From Effrenium voratum (Eukaryota > Sar > Dinophyceae > Suessiales > Symbiodiniaceae): DNA of 64,000 nt. The number at the start of each line of letters is the position of its first letter. Position 1 is the first letter of the stretch. This document shows positions 46,972-57,112 of this stretch, one piece after another. A program made the position numbers and the translations under genes. The notes below the pieces were generated by a model, which did no database searches, was not told the origin of the DNA, and saw only the letters and a program-made list of their open reading frames with translations. The stretch lies in NCBI GenBank assembly GCA_963377175.1, contig CAUJNA010001513.1, positions 2,501 through 66,500 of the forward strand. Direction: 5' to 3'.

Positions 46972-48802
46972 GTTAGTCAGTTGGTTACCGGGAGGCATAG
47001 GTGTCCTGTTGCCGGGCGGCACAGGACCATCCCCTTGGTTGCATTTCCCACACCTCCATCCAGTCACTACCTCCACCCATAGGTGTTCTTTTTGGTTGAT
47101 TTGCTAAAAAAATAGATGGCGATTCCTGGTTTACATGGTGGTTTCATCATCTACCAGGGCCATCTATTTCCCCGAAATGGACACCCATGCCGGGGGGGTT
47201 CCGGCTGGTTTAGGGTTGAAAGTGTCCCTTTGGCCTAGGATTGATCTGGAACATCTTTTCGGGTGTCAGCCGTTCCCTCTTGGCAACATTTAAGGGCCTT
47301 TTGACTGAAGGGAAGCCAAGAACTTTCGATTTCGGCCGATTCTTTTTTGTGTCCTGTCCACGGCACTCAAAAGGGGAGGGCCCAAAATGTATTTTCCGTC
47401 TGCACGCGCTAGTTGTTTTCGGCGCTTTGATTCTATTCATCAGGGTTGTAGAGTATTGTTCTTTGCCACATTGCCAGCTCAATCATCACCTTGGCCATTT
47501 TTAAGTGTGGGCATGGGCCATAGGTTCTCCTTTGCTTTCCCTTTGAAACAACCCGCTCCCTGAGTTCCTAGGCTTTTGTTTTTGTGGGGAAGAGCTGCTT
47601 GGTCAACGAGCAGTTGGGCTGCTCTTGTTTGCCAAACCACTCGCGGCGATCCGGGCCCCGGGCTTTGAGCATCGATCGCCCGAGATGGAGGCCGCGAGAT
47701 GGAGGCGGTGATCTGCTCCACCGCAGGGGGGCCCAGTCCTGCGCGGGAAAGCCGCAGTTTGACAGGGGTCCCTCCATGGATTTCCCTTTTTTAGATGGCC
47801 GTGGTGGTCAAACATATGTACCCAAGATGGCTTGCCCTGGGAAATGGAAACATGGGCTGCAACGTGCGGTCCGATTCCTGGTGGTTTAATTTTGAACCAC
47901 ACCCAGATCTTCAAAGTGGCAGTTTCAGTGGACACCACCATTGATCAGCTTTTGAGGAGAGCCGACCCCGGACATTTGATCTGGTTTGATCCAGAAACCG
48001 CAAGTGGATTGGACGCGTCGACTTTCACGAAACTGATTGCCCGGAGAAGCCACCATGCAGCCGTTCTAGAGACCCAGCGGGAGAAGATGGTTGCAAACCA
48101 GCCGAGAGAGTTTGCTTCGTGGAGAAATCATCCACTACATCCGGTTGCCGCTGATCATGCTGGAAAGTGTTGGGTAAGCAACCATGTGATAGTGGCTACC
48201 TGAGTGCGTGCCCACCATTTGTGTCAGATTAGACCGCCTTTTTTTCAGTTTTCGTGCCACTGCACAATTTGCGTAGCTGCATGCACGCACCCCCGCCTTC
48301 TTGTTTTTGGAATGGCCAAAACTCAACTGGCGGGCAGCAGGGTTTGCACTGCCCGGAGGTGGCATGCATCGAGCAATGGTGTCCAGTGACTGTTCGTCAG
48401 GACCATTCCGGATGCATCCGCTGCGAATCTCGTTTCGGTATCACGGGCTTGGAACCTTTCCACTGAATGACTACTTCCTTCCTTGACGGATGCCAAAAGG
48501 ACCCATTCTTCTGATTGGCTGCTCTTTGGAACAACCTCTCACCGTTTTTGGGGACACATGTCCTCATCTCCCTGCACATGGGCTTCTCTCGAAGAAACCC
48601 GGGGTCCAAAAGCAGTTCCCAAAAAGGTTCATGGTGCAATCTTTAGGGAACTGTGACCTCGGTCCTCCCAAAATGTGACGGAGTGAGGGGGGACCCTTGC
48701 CAATCGATCATCCATCGCGGCCGATTTCGCCCAGAGGTCCCTTTGTGGCTTTAGCCAGATTGTGGGGAGCCCAAAAACCGGACGTGGCTGTGACATCGCC
48801 AG
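46972..48802 (+). other. Helicase intron 18
   Basis: Open stretches near 47620-47760 and 47990-48130 (FTKLIARRSHHAAVLETQ) look partly coding but are not needed by the helicase frame. I leave them unassigned. Confidence 0.45.
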
Positions 48803-48851
48803 GTGCGCGCCTCGCACAAGTCCTCCAGCATCGGTTTCGTGGCAGATGACC
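48803..48851 (+). CDS. Helicase exon 19 (49 nt): start of motif VI
   Basis: Acceptor tcgccag|G, phase 0: VRASHKSSSIGFVADD, then C carried. It matches 'SxVRa....iGFl.D.RR' just before motif VI. Donor GC (GACC|GCGCCT). C plus GG of exon 20 makes Arg, giving DDR-RLNVALTRAR. Confidence 0.92.
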
Positions 48852-49427
48852 GCGCCTGGGGCCAGCTGGGGGTGGGAGGGCCGGGACGGTGCGCTGGATG
48901 ATGCAACAGCGGCTTGGGGGGGTTGGAATCTTTTCGGGGTTTAGCGCCGGTGTGCTCCACCGGTATGACATGCCGAAAGCTGGCATCGAGAAGAAGACAT
49001 AGAAAGCAGCCACTTGGCGGGGTCAGGCCAAACAAGGCCCACTTACGACTTGAGGCTGGGAACTTTGACACTTGAGTGCAAGCTTGTGTTCAAGTGCCAC
49101 GTTTCACCATTTCTCCATGTCACCAAATGGAACCTGGCAATGCTTGGACGTGACGCGGGTTCTCAAGTTTCGGGACTTCAGGTCGGCTTCCTGTTTTCCC
49201 TTCTCCAACTGCGGGCTCTATGTGGGTGTGTCGTTTTTGAGGTACCTGCCCAAGCCGGTTTCCCCTTTTGGTTTTCCTTGAAAAAAACGCAACAAAGAAC
49301 CCAGGGGCAGCCTCAAACAAAGGGCAGCCTCAAACAAAGGCGCGGACGCTCCCAATCTCGATAACCCCCCCCCCCCCTTATTGGGGGCCCCTGGCGCACA
49401 TCCGGACGGCTCCGATTTTCCGCCGAG

Positions 49428-49562
49428 GGCGGCTGAACGTGGCGCTGACGCGGGCGCGGCAGGTGCTGCTGGTGGTAGGCCACGCGAGGACCTTGGCGTC
49501 GTCGCGGACGCCGGCGGCGCTGATCCAACACGCCAAGCGCCAGGACGCCTTCAGGCGACGGG
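49428..49562 (+). CDS. Helicase exon 20: motif VI
   Basis: Acceptor cgccgag|G. Reads RLNVALTRARQVLLVVGHAR, then TLASSRTPAALIQHAKRQDA and FRRR. RLNVALTRAR is motif VI with the arginine finger; VVGHARTL matches the 'iVGN..tL' that follows. Donor GT (ACGGG|GTGACG), followed directly by a GGGGGTT tract (49568-49690). Confidence 0.95.
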
Positions 49563-49567
49563 GTGAC

Positions 49568-49690
49568 GGAGGGGGGGGGGAATTGGGGGGGTTGAGGGGG
49601 TTGGGGTGGGGGGGTTGGGGGGGTGGGGGGGTTGGGGGGGTTGGGGGGGTTGGGGGGGTTGGGGGGGTTGGGGGGTTGGGGGGGCGTTTT
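49568..49690. repeat. GGGGGTT tract after exon 20
   Basis: About 15 imperfect GGGGGGTT units. G-quadruplex prone on the RNA-sense strand. Confidence 0.9.
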
Positions 49691-49811
49691 GGCTAGGGCC
49701 TAGGGGGGAAGGGGCATACGGGAGCTCAGAGGTTTGCGTTTTGGGTACTTGTTTGGCTAGGGGGCGGAAGAATTCAGAATCATGTTGCTCACCCTTTGTT
49801 CTGCCGGTCAG

Positions 49812-49862
49812 AATTCTTGGAGTCGGGGGCTGTTCTGTCTGCATTCGGCGCGCCCGAGGAGC
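49812..49862 (+). CDS. Helicase exon 21 (post-core)
   Basis: Acceptor cggtcag|A; G from exon 20 completes Glu: EFLESGAVLSAFGAPEE. It fits the phase and the helix that usually closes the second RecA domain. Donor GT (GAGC|GTCAAG). Confidence 0.65.
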
Positions 49863-50485
49863 GTCAAGCTGGGCGAAGACGTGCTGATCTCATAGGAGCT
49901 CGAATGCGAGAAGGGCGGGGGAATAAGTCCTTCCGCAGCGCGACTCAGCATCCTGGCTGCTTTGAAAAGGCCGTGTCCTTGGCCCTGGGTGTTCCATGAC
50001 GCACAACAAATCCGCAGATTCGATCCAATAGGCCAAAGGACTGCGGAGGCGCCTTTATGCTGCCAGACTGAAAGCGGGAGATGTGTACAGACTAGGACTC
50101 AACCCTCGGGTGTGCAGCTCCATTTCCAACAAGGTGAGGGATTTGTAGTTGTTTGTGTGTGTGTGTGTGTGTTTTTTGAGGGTTTCAAAGGGAAACCACA
50201 AGGACAACCACCGTGTTGGGGAGTCCCCTAACAATCGACACCCATTTAGGGTTGCTTGTGACTTTCCAAGCGACCTCTAAGGCTTGGGTCGCTGCTTTTT
50301 TCGACAGAAGTACGATTGTCATTCACGGCTCAATGCAGGCAAACATTTGGGCTCACCTTTTCAACTTCGCTTCAACGCACCCCAGAAGGGTGTTTCTTGA
50401 CTTCCTTTGAACCCCCCCCCCCCTGTCCCCCCCCCGGGGTTGGCGAGCTGTAAACCCATCGGCCCCTCTCCCGTAGCAATCCCAG

Positions 50486-50588
50486 GCTCTCCTCTCCGGC
50501 TCTGCTCCGACGTCGAGCTTGCACTTGGAGCTGGATCCGCGATGCCAGGGTTGCGCGGTCTGGCCGAGCTGTTGCGGGATGCCCTGAG
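50486..50588 (+). CDS. Helicase exon 22 (C-terminal extension)
   Basis: Acceptor atcccag|G and a strong donor (CTGAG|GTGCGTGAG). Phase from exon 21 gives RSPLRLCSDVELALGAGSAM, then PGLRGLAELLRDAL. Beyond the helicase core; helical, no domain recognised. A C-run (50411-50436) lies upstream. Confidence 0.6.
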
Positions 50589-50978
50589 GTGCGTGAGTTC
50601 TGTGCCCAGGTGAATTAGCGCCTGCTCCTCCGATGGCCGGCATCATGTTGTTTTTTGTTGTTGCGCCAATTTGGAATCGCCTTTGTGGACAGCTGGTCAG
50701 GTTGGAGCAGGCAATGGCCACCCAGACCTCTGGTACCGATCCTCTCAAACTGTTGGGCTTCGTTTGGCCCTAGGCTAGCCCCACTACACACCTTCCATTT
50801 TGCCCTACCTCGCTCGAGCCGGCTCTTACGCAGTCCTTATGGCTTTGGCTCTAAATTGGGATGCCAAAAGGGTTGGCTTCCTTTTGGTGTCCTTTTTTCT
50901 GAGCCCGAAAAGGGTACCCTCAAAAAAAGACGAGCCACTCGTATGCATAACGCGTTGTGCTCTGGTGGTGGAGCACAG

Positions 50979-51036
50979 CGTCGCTGGAGGTCTGAGAAAG
51001 CAATTGGCCGAAGGGACGGCCGCAGCGGAAAAATTG
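50979..51036 (+). CDS. Helicase exon 23 (C-terminal extension)
   Basis: Acceptor gagcacag|C and donor AAATTG|GTGAGG. Phase from exon 22 gives SVAGGLRKQLAEGTAAAEKL, an amphipathic helix. No domain recognised. Confidence 0.6.
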
Positions 51037-52786
51037 GTGAGGGCCGGAGGCGAAGCGAGCGGATTCCCCTTTTGGACCCTGTTTGAAGGGTCAACATACA
51101 GCGAAGGTCCCGCAGGGGCCTTAGTTTTGAACAAAACACATATGTCCTTCTATGTCACAGGTTCTTTTGTTTTGGTCTGCTAGTGGCTAGATGTCCTCTG
51201 CCAGCTCAAGCTGCCGCTGAGCATTAGGTTCCACTTCCTTTTGCAAGCGAGCAAGTCGCCAGTCCGCTCAACATATTGTATTCTGTTGTATCATTGACTT
51301 CCAGACGATGTTCAATGAGCTCCAATTTGCAGGTCTTATCTCATGTGTGAACCGCAGGTACTTGAGCACTTCGCCAAGAGAACCACCTTACGTCTTAGCC
51401 AAGAGAACCTTACGTCAGCTGTGGCTAGTTTTGTTGCGAAAAATCGAAGCGTTAGGGTCCACATCTTGCGGGGAGCACCCCCCGAAAGCCCGAGGGAACT
51501 CTGCCCGCCATGGCGTAGACCCTGGTCATGTCCTGGTCCCGCGGCTCGCCTGAGGAGCCAGCCGTGCGAGTGGATTCCTAAGAGACCCGTTGGCGACAAA
51601 AAAAAACACTTTGAGACGGCCGCCAGTCCCTCGTAGTTTTTTTTTTCTCCTTCGAATCTTTTAACAAGTGCTGGTTTGGAACCCAGCAGGTTTGGCCAAC
51701 TCTTGAAGGGAAAGTATAGTGCCTTTTTGGGTGAACTGTCAGTGACGAACCGTGCATTGTTTGTTGTGGTCGCTTGCAGCGCTCACCGGTCGCTTCCTTC
51801 TTTGGAAGACCGTTTGAGCGGCAGCGGTTTGAGTGAATATGTTTCGGTCGTTTGTTAGCAGCGGGTTGTTTTCCCTTTTTGGTCTTGGCCGCGGTCGTTT
51901 GTTTGGGCTTTGGCGAAACTCGGTCCTCGTTTTGGGCCCAGTGGCCGTCTTTGCTCGTTTGTTCCTTTGTCTTCTCATTTTTTTCTTCTTGTTTTTCATT
52001 TCAGCGCGTTAGTGTCCCGCCGGTGGCCAGCGGGTCGCCGCGTCGGCAGGATGACTCCGGCGGGAGCCGGGGCTTCGGGCGGTGGTTCTCCGACCTTGCG
52101 GCCCGGAGAGCGACGGAGCGACGGAGCGACGGAGCGACGGGAGGGTGGCTCCAAGGGAAAGCGGTCGCTGTCGGAGCCAAAGGGCAGTGGTTGCCCGGTT
52201 CCTTTGGTTTCCCTAGGGACCCAACCAAAAGCGGGGTTCCTTCCCTCAAAAAAACACGACAAACGCCAGTATTGTGGATGGACAGAATCCACTTTGCATG
52301 GTGGGAATGGGGCTTTGTGCTTCCTCAGGTGCAAGATTTGGTCCTTCCACAGCAGGGAGCGGCTTTCCCTGTGGTTTGCCAAAGCGTGAACTATACCTGG
52401 AAACGCACCCATTTGCTCATCATTTACACTGTGCATCTCTACGTTTTGCATATTGTTTGGAGCCATTCAGAGCGCTCTTCTAGGATCTGTTTTGCCAGCT
52501 CGCTCAACGGCCGCTCTACCGAGAGATGTTCGGTTCAGCTTCGGATTGTCCAGTGTTTGTGCCTTGTCCCCCACCTTCCTTTCATGGAGTTTCTACAAGG
52601 GTTTGGTCCAAGGCGGGGTTCCCCTAAGGAGCAAGAAACGGCTCCAAGAGGGGTCTCAACTACCCAGCCCCCTCGTTCCCCTTATGGAGTCTCTAAGGGG
52701 GGGTGGTCCTGGGGGGTCCCCTAACGAACCCTGAGGGTCTCTAGACGTACCCACCCCTGGTGCCACTTGGGGATTCGCGCGCCGAG
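51037..52786 (+). other. Presumed helicase intron with one further candidate exon
   Basis: At 52005-52049, after a pyrimidine-rich tttcatttcag, a phase-0 frame reads RVSVPPVASGSPRRQ. It could be an extra exon between 23 and 24, since both flanks are phase 0, with a GA donor. A GAGCGACG tandem lies at about 52107-52140. The rest is pyrimidine-rich or repetitive DNA without supported coding. Confidence 0.4.
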
Positions 52787-52933
52787 GCGAGCGCGGGCCG
52801 CGAGGTGAAGCGGGTGGCCCGGGAGACCCGGGATGCCATGGTGCTGCTGCGGCACACGGCGAAGCACGGGGAGCAGGCGACGGTGGCCGCCCGACGCTCG
52901 CTTTGCCCCGGGACATGGTGCGGGGTGAGATGA
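52787..52933 (+). CDS. Helicase exon 24, tentative last exon
   Basis: Acceptor cgccgag|G, phase 0: ASAGREVKRVARETRDAMVL, then LRHTAKHGEQATVAARRS, and a TGA at 52931-52933. With exons 1-23 this makes about 600 codons including the stop. A strong GTGAGA donor at 52925 lies in frame before the stop, so the gene may instead continue, for example to the exon-like block at 56971. An alternative acceptor is at 52805. Confidence 0.5.
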   Translation, partial: ASAGREVKRVARETRDAMVLLRHTAKHGEQATVAARRSLCPGTWCGVR

Positions 52934-53060
52934 GGCGGTTTGCATGAAGAGTGAAGGGCCCACATCTAGAGTTGAACATATTTCGGTGTCCTTTTTGTTA
53001 ATGTTGAAACGCATGTGGAAACATGAACTGTGTTGGCAATGCTTGACCATAATGGCGCAT

Positions 53061-53076
53061 GCCATTTTGGCTCAAG
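53061..53076 (+). other. Relict dinoflagellate spliced leader (DinoSL)
   Basis: GCCATTTTGGCTCAAG equals the last 16 bases of the 22-nt dinoflagellate spliced leader (CCGTAGCCATTTTGGCTCAAG from memory). The five bases before it (CGCAT) do not match well, as expected for a truncated relic. It stands 64 bases upstream of ATG 53140. Such relics arise when a trans-spliced mRNA is reverse-transcribed and put back into the genome. Confidence 0.85.
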
Positions 53077-53139
53077 CTTTGCCCTGGGTTCTTTGAACCC
53101 AATTTGTGTGAAAAAACCCGAACTAACTCCGATCTAGCA

Positions 53140-56100
53140 ATGGCTTCCTCGGCAACCTCGGCAACCTCCTTCGAGCTGATTGCCAGAAGCTCACCGCGGA
53201 GGAGGTGGAAATGGCCAGCCAGGAGGCCCAGGAAATTCGCACACGCGAGGCGGCAGTGGCGGCCGGCCTGGTGTTGGACGAGCCCGAGGCCCCCCCGTCG
53301 GCTTCGGCTACCGACGTGATGAACGACCTCTCCAGTGCACTGGAGCGTCTCCGTGTGGCTTTCTCCACACCGACTTCCGGCTTGGGTGCCCCTGGCCCCG
53401 CCGAGGAGGAGGACAAGGACATGGAAGATGCGGACGCCACGGAGCGGGCTACTCCACCAACGAAGAGGCTGAAGGGTTTCGTGGCGGCTTCCCAGAAGAC
53501 CACGGCTCAGGTGAACAAACCGGTCTCCCTTGTGCCGGTGGAGGGCCGTCCCGGCTACTTCAAGTTAGTGGACCTCCCAGACCTCTTCCCGGTCCTTCCG
53601 GCATCGGCGGCCACGTTGCTGAGGGACGTCACGGTGGAGGAGGCGGTCTCCCTGTTCCACAAGTTTGTCGGGAAGAATCTCACGGAGGACTTGGTGATTC
53701 GCATCCTGGAGGCCTATGTTCCGATGAAGATCCAGATCCGGCAGGAGGAGGTCTGGGCCTCACAGTTCCAGAGGAACAAGGCGTGCATTGGCACCCAGCG
53801 GATGCACAGACTCGATGCCGGCCACTCAGACTACAAATTCATGTGCAAGGCATGCGGCACGGGGTGGCCGGAGGCAGCCAAGCAATGCTGGGTCTGCCCG
53901 GGCAAGGAGTTCGTCCCCTTCCAGGCACCCTCGGCTACCTACGAGGCGGACGGCGTCAAGTACAACCTGCTCATTGTGGAGGGCAAGCCGACCTGGATCC
54001 AGCAGCGGGAAGGGGGAAGCCTGGGTGCCGCTGGCCCCGGTGGTACCCGGGCACAGGCAGACCGCAACCTGGTGGACGGCACGGTCCTGGGGAGAGCTCC
54101 TCCGAAAACGGACACGGCAGAGGAGATTACCATGGCAGACGTGGTCCCGCTCAACAGGCGGGTGGACATCCGGCAGGAGATCCTGTCCATGGAGGCGGAC
54201 GATGAGGCGTTGAAGGTCCGGGAGCACCAGGAGGTCAAGGTCAAAGTGCAGCGGTCCCTGAAGGAGGCGGAGGCTCAGAGCTTCCAGCTCTACTACCCCC
54301 AGGTGGACCAGGCGATCCGGAAGAAGGAGGAGCTGCATAAGGCCTTGAGGGAGCACCGGGAACTGACCCCGGAGGAGTCCTCGGCCAGGCGGCGGCACAA
54401 GGAGTTGGTCACGGACGAGATGCTGGACAATGAGATGGCTATCCTGGCGCCTCTCCAGGAGGGCATGCAGGCCCTGCCGTCAGAGGAGGTGGCCAATGAG
54501 GGAGCCCGGGCCCTCAGCAAGGTCAACCTGGAGCGATTCAAGGCCAAGCTGCGAGATCAGTACCTGGAGGGGAAGGGCGTTGACGCCAGCCAGGCACTGG
54601 CTGAGGCGATGGGCTCCATCCAGGAGGCTCAGGAGGCGAACAAGCGCACCCAGGACACCAACCAGGCATGGATGCTTAACCACACCCTCAAGCCCTTGGA
54701 AGTGTCGGCGTGGCCAGATGATCTCAGGCAGGCACTGGAGAGGGGGCTGTTCTGCCCCCTGGAGCTGGATGACCCCGAGGACATCCCCAACGTGGGTGAC
54801 ATCAAGGAGAAGTATGTCCCCTACATCAGGAGGCTCAGAGAGGCGCAGAACCCATGGAACCAGGAGGCGCTGCTGGAGGAGATGCCCGATCTGGCGACAC
54901 CGGCCCCAAGGGTGCCACTGGCCCCGGGGGGGACCAGTCAATGCCACAGCAGGACCTGAACTCGGAGGAGGGCAAGCTGTCCCTGCTCCTCTGGGCGATG
55001 AAGAGGCACCAAGGCGAGCTACGGATGTTTGGGGGGATCTGGAAGAAGCACTCAAGCGGTGAGATCCCCAAGGGCGCGGACCAGCAATTCAAGCTCACTC
55101 CGGAGGAGCTTCTGGCCCTGGAACGCAGGACCCACCCACTCACGTGCGAGCAGGACCACATCGACCCTGTCATCTACACGGCCTTGGAGATCCGAGCGCA
55201 GGTGAACCGGGGCGAGCGCCCGGCGCCGGAGCAGGTGGTGGGGATCTTCTGGGCGAAGGGCGATGGAGTGTTTTGGACAAGGCAGACGAGAACGTGGGAC
55301 CTGCCGAGCCTGACGGGGGTGTACGCCCACAGGTTCACCTTCAAGTACATCTACTCGGCCTGGACCACCTTCCCGCTGATCGTGAAGACGCAGCGCCGGG
55401 GCCGCAATGCGGAGGGCTCGGCCTCGGACAAGTGGATGGGCAACATCCTCCAGATGAGGAAGGAGGCGGTCCCCTTCCTGGAGAGCCTGGGAATCCCCAA
55501 GCCGCGCAGCAAGGCGGAATGGAGCTACATCTTCAAGGAGATGGGGACGTTTCTGGCGGCCAAGAATTTCATCGTTAACTGCCCGTTGCCGGTGATGGAG
55601 ATCCCAGTGGCCCCCGTCCACGACAGCAAGGAGGCGCTGCGTTTCAGGGCGGTCTGCGACGAGCGAATCACCCTTCCGCTGTCATCGTTGAGGGCTTTCG
55701 ACTCGGTGTACACCAAGCTGGTGTCGGGCCTGAGTAAGTCCTCCATGGTGGAGGTCAAGGTCAACTGGCGTTGCAACGTGGTCCATGACTGGGTGGAGCA
55801 GGTTGGAGGAGGCGGCGGGGGCCCTGTACGACCAGGCAGCTGGGTTGCTCCCCCCCCTTGAGTGCCTCTGGCCCGGGGGAGGAGCGGCCAAGGGGGGGGC
55901 GGACACCACGCTCCGCACGCCGGACCAGGGCACCAGGCGGTACCCTCCTATCACCACGTCCACGGTCACGGCGGTCGCGGGCCGGAAGTACATCAACAAG
56001 CACTTCCCGAAGGAGACGAAGCACGTGTTTTGGTGCGGCCTGGTCCTGCCCAGCATCAGCGCCTGGGAAGTGGTGGGCAAGGAGAAGTTCAAGACCACCG

Positions 56101-56483
56101 GGGGCTACATGTGCAGGTTCTGCAAGGGCTTCTGGAGGGCGAGCCGCGGGGGGACCAGGCTGCTCCAGATCACGGGGTGGCACAAGGACAAGGCCACATG
56201 CCTGCAGCTGGTGATGGACGAGCCCCCGGAGCAGCTATATAATCAGTGGATCCGGGACAGGATGGAGTTCTACAAGCGGGTGGAGCCGACAGAGCCTCCC
56301 AGGGACGAGCGGCTAGTCCTTGGCGATGCGAGCACCCCGCGCATGCGCTTCAGCTCCTCGAATGGCCTGGGGGATGTCTCCACTGCCTTGTGGTCGGTCA
56401 TCTTGAGCAACCCGGAGAAGTCAGGGCTGGCGGCCATCCACTCGGTGGCTCAGGAGGCGATCTTGAAGGGTGAGAGCCGCTAG
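53140..56483 (+). pseudogene. Intronless retro(pseudo)gene of unknown protein, ~1,100 residues, three frameshifts
   Basis: ATG at 53140 (MASSATSATSFELIA). One base seems missing near 53184, after which the frame stays open from about 53185 to 54925 (TAEEVEMASQEAQEI...). A second shift at or before the G7 run 54926-54932 moves to the frame running to about 55800 (SMPQQDLNSEEGKLSLLLWA...). A third near 55800 leads to the frame ending at TAG 56481-56483. Each break keeps coding-like sequence on both sides. Seen: an acidic N-terminal part; a Cys cluster CKACGTGW...CWVC at 53842-53900, like a zinc ribbon; long charged helices; a second CRFC...C cluster from about 56109 to 56200. GA-x-GP boxes recur between blocks. 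The spliced-leader relic and lack of introns mark it as reverse-transcribed. I do not recognise the family; a LINE ORF1-like or host nucleic-acid-binding protein is possible. Frameshifts may be decay or assembly errors. Confidence 0.75.
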
Positions 56484-56970
56484 GTCGTGTCTCACACTTT
56501 TGGATGGGGATCTCTTCCCACCGGGACTTGGGTGCCTCTGGCCCCGTCTCGGGTGGGGGGAGGAGTAAGGGTGTCCCCTGTTGGGTTCTTCTTTCACCTG
56601 GGTTTCCCCCCCTGTTCAACGCGTCACGACTGCCGGTTTGCCTCGATCTGGAGGCTGCACGCTTTGGCTGCCCCTTGGGGGTTTTGGGGAATCCCCCGCC
56701 GGGTTGGTCTTCCCCCCTCCGTGGTCCTTTTTGGGGATTTCCGGGGGTTGACTTTTGTGTCCTGTTGGGCTGCATGTGGCCTGCCTGCCCCATTTGCACT
56801 CGGCATCCTGTGGGGTTGGAACATACGTGCAGTGTGCCGCGGTTGGGTCCCGGCCGTTCAATAGGAGGCTCGAACCCCCCATTTTCATCATGGCTAGGGT
56901 CTCTGCAAAGTTTCTTTTGCGCCCGCCTTACACTCGTCTTTGGGACCGCATTCCAAGGGTAGGAAGGGAG
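56484..56970. other. 3' flank of the retrogene
   Basis: GC-rich and T/G-rich, with another GGTGCCTCTGGCCCC box at 56531-56545. An open frame of about 125 codons exists but has Trp/Phe/Gly-rich composition and no motif. No poly(A) tail remnant is evident. Confidence 0.45.
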
Positions 56971-57112
56971 GCAGCTGGGCGGGGAGCCGGCCATCCGCTT
57001 CGCTCAGATCCTGGAACTCTCGGGCATTCCGGTGGGCCAAGATGACCAAGTCATACCGCCAGGACCTTCTCGCGAGATGACCCGCGTGGCAGGGAAGATT
57101 ACGTACAATGTG
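56971..57112 (+). CDS. Candidate exon at the inner end of the right inverted-repeat arm
   Basis: After gggaggcag a frame reads LGGEPAIRFAQILELSGIPV, then GQDDQVIPPGPSREMTRVAG, then KITYN, strongly coding-like. GT donors at AAT|GTGCCG (57113) or earlier at AC|GTACAA are possible. Family unknown; it may be a further helicase exon or belong to another gene. Only its 3' part, from 57086, is duplicated in inverted form at about 42870-42926. Confidence 0.55.

Larger units (their letters stand above)
10771..52933 (+). other. Gene locus: UPF1/SEN1-like superfamily-1B helicase, 24 traced exons
   Basis: An ATP-dependent nucleic-acid helicase, probably acting on RNA (mRNA surveillance or transcription termination in relatives); localisation unknown. 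Exon ends were chosen so that reading phase carries across every junction and the product follows the UPF1/SEN1 motif order: GPPGTGKS (I), LLVCAHSN (Ia), FDRV-VIDEAGQATEP (II), VLVGDHLQ-LPPTV (III), SLFERL, EEQYRM (IV), GIITPYKAQ, TVATVDGYQGAD (V), GFVADDR-RLNVALTRAR (VI). The 24 exons total about 1.8 kb, a multiple of three with no internal stop, in about 42 kb of DNA. Tally of proposed donors: 12 GC, 9 GT, 2 GA. The spacing of SLFERL to QYRM (12 residues) equals human UPF1 as I recall it. Missing: start codon and N-terminal domains. The C-terminal end at 52933 is tentative. A UPF1-type assignment rests mainly on the GDHxQ form of motif III. Confidence 0.93.

Noticed and set aside
55862..56242. 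Additional frames of 120 codons overlapping the retrogene
   Set aside because: GC-rich shadow frames of Arg/Gly/Ser composition; the assigned frame holds the Cys cluster and balanced composition.
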